Source: an uncultured archaeon (lineage in GTDB: Archaea; Halobacteriota; Methanosarcinia; Methanosarcinales; Methanoperedenaceae). From it: a stretch of 8,319 bases of DNA. This document shows, piece by piece, positions 1 to 5,931 of this stretch. Numbering within the stretch: position 1 is the stretch's first letter; the number at the start of each line of letters is the position of its first letter. The stretch is taken from positions 1 to 8,319 of the forward strand of contig CABMIA010000104.1 of the NCBI GenBank assembly GCA_902386085.1, in the 5' to 3' direction. The notes under the pieces were generated by a model that saw nothing but the letters and a program-made list of their open reading frames with translations, did no database searches and was not told the DNA's origin. The translations under genes were made by a program, and so were the position numbers.

Positions 1-417
1 CTTGGACAGGAGTTCAATGCTTTCAACAATCTGCAACGGTTCGCTCTTGGCGCACGATAAGATCTCAAACGCTTTTGAGTAAAGGGCATCTCCTGCGATG
101 ATCGCCCTGGAAACCCCCCATTTCTTATGAACAGTAACAAGTCCCCTTCGCAGGTCTGCGGCATCCATTATATCGTCATGGATCAGGGTGAAATTATGCA
201 CCAGTTCCACAGCCAGCGCAGCGGGGAGCAAATTTTCAGCCTTGCCCCCGACAGCCTCTGCCGCGAGCAAAAGCGAAGAAGGCCGAAGCCTTTTCCCTCC
301 CGCATCCAGCAGGTGGCGCATCGCATTATACAGCTCGTCAGGCGGTGTTATGGGAAGAAATCTCGGGATGGCTTCGTCCACCAGTTTTGCTCTCATACGG
401 AGGGCTTCTTCGATCAT
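1..417 (-). CDS. idsA: Short-chain isoprenyl diphosphate synthase, probably geranylgeranyl diphosphate synthase (N-terminal part, cut by window edge)
   Basis: A trans-prenyltransferase that condenses IPP with allylic diphosphates to make the C15/C20 precursors of archaeal ether lipids; cytosolic. Only the first 139 residues lie in the window and the frame is open to base 1, so the C-terminal half with the second Asp-rich motif is missing. Visible: GGKRLRP at about residues 40-46 (substrate diphosphate binding) and the first Asp-rich motif DDIMD at 81-85. The residue five before that motif is Phe76. In archaeal-type enzymes of this family a bulky aromatic there limits the chain to C20, so geranylgeranyl diphosphate is the likely product (inference). 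The ATG at 417-415 overlaps the TGA of the RNase J gene (ATGA), indicating translational coupling. It is the last visible gene of the mevalonate operon. Family assignment is firm; the exact product length is less so. Confidence 0.93.
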   Translation of the reverse strand, partial: MIEEALRMRAKLVDEAIPRFLPITPPDELYNAMRHLLDAGGKRLRPSSLLLAAEAVGGKAENLLPAALAVELVHNFTLIHDDIMDAADLRRGLVTVHKKWGVSRAIIAGDALYSKAFEILSCAKSEPLQIVESIELLSK

Positions 418-1751
418 AGAAGCATTTCCTCGCCGTTTCGCATTATATGCACGGTATCGCCGAAAACGTATCCGGCATCCTCAGCCATCTCGACGTAGCT
501 CGCGTGCATGGTCATGTTGCCGTGTGAAGGAACGACCTGTTCCGGATTTACCATCCGGAGTAACTCCCAATGGTCTTCCCTGGAAGCGTGGCCCGATACA
601 TGGACATTATCATATATGCGCGCCCCGGCCATTTTCAATTTTGTCTCAAGCGCGTACCTGTTCGCAAGGGTCATGGGATTGGGGATCGCATTTGCCGAGA
701 AAATGACCTTGTCGCCGGATTCTATCCTGAAATGCGTCTCGCCGTTTGCTATCCTTGTGAGAATTGAGTCGGGTTCCCCCTGGTGGCCTGTGATTATAGG
801 CAGGTACTTTTTCTTCCCGTCTCCTGCGATGCGCTTCAGGGCTTTGTCCACAGCATTCCTGCTGCCATGTACTTCAAGATTCTGCGGGAACTTTATGTAA
901 TTCATATTCTTTGCTATGGAAAGATAGCGTTCCATCGATCTTCCGAGAAGCACTGGTATCCTGTCCATTTCCTTGGCAGCCTGGATTATGGCATTGATGC
1001 GCGCCACGTGAGATGAGAACGTGGTGATCACGATGCCCGAATCGGTCTCTTCTGTACCGAGAAGCACATCGCGTACGAGGTCTTTTGCTATCTGCTCTGA
1101 GGGCGTTTTCCCTGAATGTCCAGCATTCGTGCTTTCGGTGATCATGGCCTTTACACCCTCGTTCCCAAGTTTCCGAAGCCTCTGGAAATCCGGCGCTTCG
1201 CCAAGGGTCGGCGTCCTGTCAAGCTTGAAATCGCTTGCATACAGCACCACCCCTTCAGGCGTATGTATAGCGGCGAATGCCGAATCCACTATGCTGTGCT
1301 GGATTCTGATGAATTCTATCTGTATATCGGGCGTGACATTATAACGCCCGCCGAGTTTCAAAGATATCACTTCATTGTTCACATGGAATTTCCTCTCATC
1401 CGATATCTCATGCTTCACAAGCTCTGCAGTGTAAGGCGTGGCGATTATGGGCGCTTTGTACCTGTGCGCAAGTTTGGGTATCGCCCCTATATGGTCAAGA
1501 TGCCCGTGCGTGCACACTATAGCTTTTACCGTACCGCCGACTTCTTTCATGACCGTGTCGTCAGGGATAGCTCCCATCTTTATCAGGTCCATCGAATGCA
1601 TCTTGTCAATTTCCACATCTTCATGTATCTGGACCCTGTCAAGCTGCAATCCCATGTCAAGAACGATGATGTCGTTATCTATCCTGATTCCAGTCATGTT
1701 TTTACCCATTTCGTTGTAACCACCGACTGCTATAATTCCAATCTCTGTCAA
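414..1751 (-). CDS. rnj: Archaeal RNase J (beta-CASP metallo-beta-lactamase ribonuclease)
   Basis: A 445-residue zinc-dependent ribonuclease of the beta-CASP group. Archaeal members act mainly as 5'-to-3' exoribonucleases in RNA decay and processing. All expected motifs are present in order: Asp32 region (VLDMG), the signature HGHLDH at 82-87, His152 (QHS), Asp174 (ASDF), motif A Glu206 (TEST), motif B His388 (SGHAS) and motif C His410 (PSHGN). The start is TTG at 1751-1749, not ATG. GGAGTGA lies a few bases upstream, the conserved N-terminus begins at once (EIGIIAVGG), and the next in-frame Met is residue 15, inside the conserved part. It lies 23 nt downstream of fni and overlaps idsA by 4 nt, so it is embedded in an isoprenoid operon although its role is in RNA metabolism. 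From memory, an RNase J gene in this place recurs in related methanogens. The stop is TGA. Confidence 0.95.
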   Translation of the reverse strand: MTEIGIIAVGGYNEMGKNMTGIRIDNDIIVLDMGLQLDRVQIHEDVEIDKMHSMDLIKMGAIPDDTVMKEVGGTVKAIVCTHGHLDHIGAIPKLAHRYKAPIIATPYTAELVKHEISDERKFHVNNEVISLKLGGRYNVTPDIQIEFIRIQHSIVDSAFAAIHTPEGVVLYASDFKLDRTPTLGEAPDFQRLRKLGNEGVKAMITESTNAGHSGKTPSEQIAKDLVRDVLLGTEETDSGIVITTFSSHVARINAIIQAAKEMDRIPVLLGRSMERYLSIAKNMNYIKFPQNLEVHGSRNAVDKALKRIAGDGKKKYLPIITGHQGEPDSILTRIANGETHFRIESGDKVIFSANAIPNPMTLANRYALETKLKMAGARIYDNVHVSGHASREDHWELLRMVNPEQVVPSHGNMTMHASYVEMAEDAGYVFGDTVHIMRNGEEMLL

Positions 1752-1774
1752 TTAATTCACTCCATAATAACTAT

Positions 1775-2887
1775 TCAAATTATATTTTTATATCTTTTTC
1801 TTGCAAATTTGGCTGTTTCAAAGCCCCTCTGTTCTAAATACTCACGCGTTTTTCCTGTAATAACCACAGGGGCATTACCAAGTTCTTCCACTGTCCTGCA
1901 TCCGCTCAGGAACATTGCCACCTTGAGTTCTTCAATGATTAGGGTCAGCTTGTCCATGACGTCTTTCTGCCCTTTTAATGCAGGCCCCACGAGGGGCAGC
2001 GCTATTCCGCAAAGGGATGCTCCGAGGGCTATGGATTTTGCCATATCAAGGCCTGAGCGCAGACCGCCCGTTGCAACTACCGGGATCGAGATCGAGGATT
2101 CAACAATGCTTACTGCTGTGGGTATTCCCCAGTTCCAGAACTGCTTGCCGATATGATCCGATAGCAGATCGCCGCGTTTTTGCGCCCTGTATGTTTCAAC
2201 TCCTGCCCAGCTTGTGCCGCCAAGACCTCCAACATCGATAGCCGAGGCGCCTCCCTCGCTAATGGCGACTGCCTGGGAATGTGAAATGCCTGCCCCTGTC
2301 TCTTTTACAATTACAGGAACCGAAAGTTCGGTGCAGAATTTCTTGATCGAGTTGAGGCATCCGGTCGCATCGACATTGCCTTCAGGCTGTATGGCTTCCT
2401 GAAGAAAATTCAGGTGAATGGCCATCGCATCGGCATCTATCATCTCAACCGCGCGTTCAAGTCCCTCTATCCCGAATTCCTTTAGCTGTGCTGCGCCCAC
2501 GTTTCCGTAGATGAACGCATTCGGGGCTTTGTCCCTGACAACCCTGAAGGAATTCTCCATGCTCGGATCTTCGATTGCCGCCCTCTGGCTTCCCACACCG
2601 ATACCTATTCCCAGCTCTTCCGCAGCGCCAGCCAGAGCAGCGTTGACCGCCAGCGTATCCGGATGTCCGCCAGTCATGGAAGCTATCAATATGGGGGCGC
2701 GTAATTTCTTTCCCAGGAACTCGGTCTCCATATCAAGGGATTTCTTGTTTATTTCAGGGAGGCAGTTATGAACCATGTCAATGTCATCAAAACCGGAAGC
2801 CCTGAGTCCAAGATATGTCTTATGGGCTTCCACGTCCTTTTCAACGCACAGTAACAGGTGTTCAATCTTCCTTTCTGATGTAGTCAT
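1775..2887 (-). CDS. fni: Isopentenyl diphosphate delta-isomerase, type 2 (FMN-dependent)
   Basis: Interconverts isopentenyl and dimethylallyl diphosphate, giving the allylic primer for chain elongation. The 370-residue length and motifs fit the type 2 enzyme, a TIM barrel needing reduced FMN and Mg2+, not the Nudix-type isomerase. Visible: the N-terminal RKxEH motif at 6-10 (substrate diphosphate), MTGG at 71-74, the HLNFLQE stretch at 158-164 with the Gln/Glu pair for catalysis and Mg2+, KETGAG at 195-200, GGTSW at 223-227 and ATGGLRSG at 272-279 (flavin phosphate binding). The ATG at 2887-2885 is preceded by GAGGG about 7 nt upstream. Third gene of the operon, 35 nt after ipk; that gap contains a perfect TATA-like sequence, so it may also be transcribed on its own. 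The stop is TGA. Confidence 0.96.
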   Translation of the reverse strand: MTTSERKIEHLLLCVEKDVEAHKTYLGLRASGFDDIDMVHNCLPEINKKSLDMETEFLGKKLRAPILIASMTGGHPDTLAVNAALAGAAEELGIGIGVGSQRAAIEDPSMENSFRVVRDKAPNAFIYGNVGAAQLKEFGIEGLERAVEMIDADAMAIHLNFLQEAIQPEGNVDATGCLNSIKKFCTELSVPVIVKETGAGISHSQAVAISEGGASAIDVGGLGGTSWAGVETYRAQKRGDLLSDHIGKQFWNWGIPTAVSIVESSISIPVVATGGLRSGLDMAKSIALGASLCGIALPLVGPALKGQKDVMDKLTLIIEELKVAMFLSGCRTVEELGNAPVVITGKTREYLEQRGFETAKFARKRYKNII

Positions 2888-2910
2888 TTAGTACCCTCTA
2901 ATTTCGACCT

Positions 2911-2922
2911 TTTATATATAAA
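2911..2922 (-). promoter_or_regulatory. fni: TATA-like box between ipk and fni
   Basis: The 35-nt gap between ipk and fni contains the palindromic TTTATATATAAA, an excellent archaeal TATA sequence, directly after the ipk stop. Its centre is about 29 nt upstream of the fni ATG, so a start here would give a nearly leaderless fni transcript. As the sequence is palindromic its orientation is not fixed by itself; only the minus strand has a gene in the right place. It could be an internal promoter adding to read-through from mvk. Confidence 0.45.
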
Positions 2923-3687
2923 TCATTTGTCGGCTATTAATGTTCCTGCATCTTCGCCATTCAAAAACCTGGAAACCATACCTTCCCGTGATGCATTAAA
3001 TATGCGGGAACTTATTCCCTTTCCTGAGAGTTCAAGCAGCTCAGACACCTTACCCAGCATTCCCCCGGTAACATCGGTTGAAGCTGAGCCCTGTATATTT
3101 TTTTTTATGCCAGCGAAAATCTGTGGGGTTATTTTTTTTATAACTTTCCCTGAGTAATCCAGCACGCCGTCCACATCGCTCCCTGCGCCTATTCTTGATG
3201 CATTCATAACAGATGCGAGGTAAGGGATTAACCTGTCTCCAGACAGCACGGCCGCTCCTTTCACCCTGTCCATAACCACGTCCCCGTGGAGTACCGGAGT
3301 GATACCTTTTTCCAGCATCAGTCTGATCTGCCCAATCCCGAGGTCAATGATCTTCCCGTTCTCAAGAATACATGAGCTCAGGGGATGAACCGGGAGTGCG
3401 GCAACGCCTGCGTTATTTAATGATTCAAGCACTATCGAGTTCAATGTTTTTACAGATCTGTGGGTGAGGTAAACGCCCCTGGCGCTAAATCCATCTTTCA
3501 GCCATTTCATTGCCTGGGGATGCCCGAACGACCCTGCGCCGTGAACAAGGATCAGGTTTATATCGTTTTCTTTTTTGAATGCAGCGATCTCCCGCGATAT
3601 CCTTTCAATTTCTGTTCTTTTTTCGCTTTCTACAGAACTTTTATCTGTGATCACGCTTCCCCCGATCTTTAAGATCACGGTGCTCAT
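2923..3687 (-). CDS. ipk: Isopentenyl phosphate kinase
   Basis: Phosphorylates isopentenyl phosphate to isopentenyl diphosphate with ATP, the closing step of the archaeal versions of the mevalonate pathway. It is an amino acid kinase-fold protein of 254 residues, the usual size. Visible: Lys7 in KIGGS (7-11), HGAGSFGH at 49-56 whose last His matches the substrate-phosphate His that separates this family from other amino acid kinases, LHGD at 133-136, LSGD at 148-151, a SDVDG motif at 170-174 and TDVTGGM at 204-210 in the nucleotide site. The ATG overlaps the mvk TGA at 3684-3687. Two poly-A tracts of 9 and 8 nt on the coding strand (complement of 3098-3106 and 3132-3139) lie in the 3' third. 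The gene's presence implies that decarboxylation happens at the mono-phosphate stage, not by classical diphosphomevalonate decarboxylase. Confidence 0.96.
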   Translation of the reverse strand: MSTVILKIGGSVITDKSSVESEKRTEIERISREIAAFKKENDINLILVHGAGSFGHPQAMKWLKDGFSARGVYLTHRSVKTLNSIVLESLNNAGVAALPVHPLSSCILENGKIIDLGIGQIRLMLEKGITPVLHGDVVMDRVKGAAVLSGDRLIPYLASVMNASRIGAGSDVDGVLDYSGKVIKKITPQIFAGIKKNIQGSASTDVTGGMLGKVSELLELSGKGISSRIFNASREGMVSRFLNGEDAGTLIADK

Positions 3688-4580
3688 TCACTCATCACCC
3701 CCCGGGAAGTAAATTTTGTTATTATCGCCTCGCCGCCTGATTTTTCTATTGCGGATGCGACCTCAAAAGGCGAATCGGTCAGTGCGACCATGCACCCTCC
3801 TCCCCCTGCCCCGGTGATTTTTGCACCGTATGCTCCTGCATCCCTGGCTGCATAGACAAGGGCGGACAGTTCCAGAGTGCCAACGCCAAGGGCATCAAGC
3901 AGCCCGTGGTTCACGTTCATGAGTCTTCCCAGGGAACTGTAATCTTTTTTTGAAATGAGAACTTCGCCTTTTCTGGAAAATGATCCTATGGTCTTTATTA
4001 TCGGATTTATCATATCGGGATATTCCTCTTTGAGCCGGGCGACCTGTTTTACAAGCTTTGCGGTTTTTTTCGGGGATGCCCCTTTATTCGTGTTGCCTAT
4101 GACAACGCCGCAGTCCGGGAGGTCAAGTCTCTTCCTGGAAGGTATCTCTACCGCGCCGCCGAATGCAGATACAAATGTATCAGTTGGACTGGCGGCGCCC
4201 TGCACTTCCTTTTCTATTTCATGCCCCATTCCTGCGAGATCGGAAAGATCGTTTCCGAGCCCGAATTCAATGTTTATGGCGGCAAGTGTTGCAATAGTTA
4301 CGGCGGCAGAAGAGCCTAGCCCTGATCCGACAGGGAGTTCCGAACTTATGTTTATCGAAACGTTCTCAGAACCCAATTTCTCTATCGCCGATGAAACATA
4401 AGGATGCACTTCAAAATCGAGTCCCGTGGTACCGATGCTTGAGGTTATGGCGATTGTATCGGATTTTTTTGCGCTGACACGGGTCCGGAGCTCTATTGCG
4501 CACGCGATCGCAGGTTCGCCATATACAACGGCATGCTCGCCAAATAGGTAAATTTTGCCCGGGGCTGAGCATGTTGCCAT
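3684..4580 (-). CDS. mvk: Mevalonate kinase
   Basis: A GHMP-family kinase of 298 residues that converts mevalonate to mevalonate 5-phosphate, the first step of this operon's pathway. Visible: the N-terminal APGKIYLFGEHAVVYGEPA stretch at 6-24 with Lys9 and the HAVVYG signature of mevalonate kinases; the glycine-rich ATP loop PVGSGLGSSAA at 83-93; the SPTDT motif at 131-135 with catalytic-type Asp134; and the C-terminal GAGGGGC motif at 257-263. The GEHAVVYG motif favours mevalonate kinase over phosphomevalonate kinase or homoserine kinase. The ATG at 4580-4578 has GGAG about 10 nt upstream. First gene of the operon, with nothing on the same strand for 298 nt upstream, so the main operon promoter should lie there. 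The stop is TGA and overlaps the ipk start. Confidence 0.95.
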   Translation of the reverse strand: MATCSAPGKIYLFGEHAVVYGEPAIACAIELRTRVSAKKSDTIAITSSIGTTGLDFEVHPYVSSAIEKLGSENVSINISSELPVGSGLGSSAAVTIATLAAINIEFGLGNDLSDLAGMGHEIEKEVQGAASPTDTFVSAFGGAVEIPSRKRLDLPDCGVVIGNTNKGASPKKTAKLVKQVARLKEEYPDMINPIIKTIGSFSRKGEVLISKKDYSSLGRLMNVNHGLLDALGVGTLELSALVYAARDAGAYGAKITGAGGGGCMVALTDSPFEVASAIEKSGGEAIITKFTSRGVMSE

Positions 4581-4616
4581 TTAAGTAATTCTCCGGTTCC
4601 CCAAACGACATGGGTA

Positions 4617-4624
4617 GATATAAG
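4617..4624 (-). promoter_or_regulatory. mvk: Candidate TATA box for the mvk operon
   Basis: On the minus strand the sequence reads CTTATATC, centred about 40 nt upstream of the mvk ATG. With the usual archaeal spacing of about 25 nt, transcription would start near 4595, just at or before the GGAG ribosome binding site. A second AT-rich candidate (complement of about 4676-4688, TTAAAATATG) lies further upstream between this site and the palindrome and would give a longer leader. The purine-rich B-recognition element is weak at the first site, so the assignment is tentative. Confidence 0.35.
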
Positions 4625-4691
4625 CATTGCCGGGTTCTTCCCTGAGGAATTATGGTTAGGAACCTGATTTTCAATACATATTTTAATAACG

Positions 4692-4760
4692 CTTTGCGTT
4701 CTTGGCGTTCTTTGCGGTGGTTTGATTTTATTCACCGCAAAGGGCGCAAAGTTCGCAAAG
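4692..4760. repeat. Large imperfect palindrome (28-nt arms, 13-nt loop) built of CTTTGCG / CGCAAAG units
   Basis: The left arm (4692-4719) and the reverse complement of the right arm (4733-4760) match at 23 of 28 positions. The innermost 10 bases are perfect (CTTTGCGGTG against CACCGCAAAG), and the 13-nt loop is AT-rich. Each arm is itself made of three degenerate repeats of a CTTTGCG-like unit at about 9-10 nt spacing. On either strand it would form a long stable hairpin. From memory, similar CGCAAAG-rich intergenic palindromes occur as dispersed repeats in other prokaryotic genomes. No long T-run follows, so it is not a classical terminator, but it could mark the boundary between the membrane protein transcript and the mvk operon. 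Confidence 0.85.
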
Positions 4761-4878
4761 ATAAGTTTGAAATGTTCAGTTTTTATCTATAATTTCTGAG
4801 AACGTGGTTGGCTACCCGCTAAAGCACGCAATCACCACTCTTATGCATCCTGCTTTGAAATTGTGCCGGCAAAGAAAT

Positions 4879-5751
4879 CTATATCTTCTTTCCATAATTT
4901 GCCGGATTCCTGATCGCCTGGTAATTCTCCATCGCCGCTGGATTTTTCTTTAATCCGTAGTATCCCGTAACAGCTAATACTGCTCCAACGATAAAAACTA
5001 CCCCATAAAGATATGCGTACAGTTCGATTACGCTGTGAATGGGCCCTGAAAAGAAAGTTGTTGTTGTGCGCATGAAATCTTCTTTACCCGATAATATACC
5101 TGTTGACACGAGAATCTGGTCTTTGTATAATATCAGCAACAATATTAAAAAAGGAATACCCGCTGCCCCAAGCAGGGTTATACCGACCTCTTTGAATATC
5201 CCGAATTTTTCTTTTATGGTATAGACAAGTATCGCTATACTTAATAAAAGTCCTAAAACAAGATAGGGAATCAAGGATTTAACAAAAAGATTCATCTGGG
5301 AGGAAAATATAAACATCATATCCCCGGGTCTTCTGTTAAGAGCAATGCCTGCCAGACAACCCACAGCCGAGCAATCATACTTTTTATAGTAGTCTTTCAT
5401 CATCGTATCGGTTATCAATTCAGACAATGCGGATGAAGCTCCGTTTGCCCTTACATCCTTGCAGTTTATTGTGAAACCTTCATAGCCCTGAATGGTTAAT
5501 TTATCATTGGTCTTACAATACTGGATTATATCCCCGGTGATTTGTTCTCCCATATTCTGATCCATGCCCGGGACGCTCAAGGGCATATCACCATTTGTCA
5601 ACTTTTTTGAAAAATCCGATATGATCGGCTTCAGAGTATTATATTCTGTAGTAACTGAAAAGCCATAAGCGAGAACTAAAGTTATCACAAAAAATCTCAA
5701 AAGAGTTTTACCTATAAAATTTTTAATCCTGTATTTCCAGTCGTTATTCAT
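4879..5751 (-). CDS. Four-helix membrane protein of unknown function
   Basis: I do not recognise the family. The 290-residue protein has a basic N-terminus (KYRIKNFIGK), a first hydrophobic helix at about 17-33, a polar region at about 36-154, then three helices at about 157-178, 189-208 and 243-265, and a basic C-terminal tail. Charge distribution (IKEKFGIFKE between helices 2 and 3, KK-rich tail) predicts N- and C-termini inside and the roughly 120-residue polar domain outside. That domain has four cysteines (79, 97, 127, 132), suggesting disulfides or metal binding (inference). The ATG at 5751 has no clear ribosome binding site and a TATA-like box about 28 nt upstream, which points to a nearly leaderless transcript. 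The stop is TAG; the next in-frame stop is another TAG 19 codons on. It is divergent from the cis-prenyltransferase-like gene. Confidence 0.85.
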   Translation of the reverse strand: MNNDWKYRIKNFIGKTLLRFFVITLVLAYGFSVTTEYNTLKPIISDFSKKLTNGDMPLSVPGMDQNMGEQITGDIIQYCKTNDKLTIQGYEGFTINCKDVRANGASSALSELITDTMMKDYYKKYDCSAVGCLAGIALNRRPGDMMFIFSSQMNLFVKSLIPYLVLGLLLSIAILVYTIKEKFGIFKEVGITLLGAAGIPFLILLLILYKDQILVSTGILSGKEDFMRTTTTFFSGPIHSVIELYAYLYGVVFIVGAVLAVTGYYGLKKNPAAMENYQAIRNPANYGKKI

Positions 5752-5774
5752 TTTTCATGATTCCAATGCACAAG

Positions 5775-5784
5775 TTATATTTAA
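5775..5784 (-). promoter_or_regulatory. TATA-like box for the four-helix membrane protein gene
   Basis: The minus strand reads TTAAATATAA, preceded by an A-rich stretch (CAAAAAC) that could serve as B-recognition element. The centre is about 28 nt upstream of the ATG at 5751. Transcription would then begin within a few bases of the start codon, which agrees with the absence of a GGAG-like site in front of this gene. Confidence 0.5.
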
Positions 5785-5844
5785 GTTTTTGGTGATGGGC
5801 GATGGGCTCCTCAGCTCCCTATACGAATATATACGAAGAAAAAA

Positions 5845-5852
5845 TTTAAATA
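5845..5852 (+). promoter_or_regulatory. TATA-like box for the cis-prenyltransferase-like gene
   Basis: TTTAAATA follows the purine-rich GAAGAAAAAA run, a good B-recognition element plus TATA arrangement. It predicts a start near 5875-5880 and a leader of about 55 nt. A second candidate, TTTATAAG at 5873-5880, would give a leader of about 30 nt. The 180-nt divergent spacer (5752-5931) also contains two copies of ATACGAA 10 bp apart (5821-5827, 5831-5837) just upstream of this box, on one helical face; these could be an activator site but are too short to be sure. Confidence 0.45.
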
Positions 5853-5931
5853 GTGATTTTCCTGAGGTGACATTTATAAGATACCAGTATTAGTATAGCG
5901 CATTATTGAATGCAAAGCCAGGAAGAGCAAT

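Larger units (their letters stand above)
4581..4878. other. Non-coding spacer between mvk and the membrane protein gene
   Basis: 298 nt without a supportable gene. It holds, from mvk outward, the mvk ribosome binding site (complement of 4591-4594), TATA-like sequences, a large palindrome at 4692-4760, and a stretch up to 4878 in which I see nothing beyond a weak 6-bp inverted repeat (AAAGCA near 4822, TGCTTT near 4851). Short ORFs crossing the spacer overlap mvk in other frames and have no recognisable domains or good ribosome binding sites. Confidence 0.7.

Noticed and set aside
127..706. Plus-strand frames of 123 and 172 codons near the left end
   Set aside because: They are antisense to the idsA and rnj coding regions, where DDIMD and the C-terminal beta-CASP motifs are read on the minus strand.
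1116..2156. 346-codon open frame on the plus strand across rnj and fni
   Set aside because: It lies antisense to two genes with complete catalytic motifs, spans their junction, shows no known motif and lacks a good ribosome binding site; it is a shadow of the coding bias on the other strand.
4411..4735. Two short minus-strand frames (87 and 80 codons) overlapping the mvk start
   Set aside because: They run through the mvk 5' end in other frames and through the promoter region and palindrome edge, with no ribosome binding site or recognisable domain.
4822..4856. Possible terminator hairpin after the membrane protein gene (AAAGCA / TGCTTT)
   Set aside because: The stem is only 6 bp with a loop of more than 20 nt and no T-run follows; it is expected by chance.
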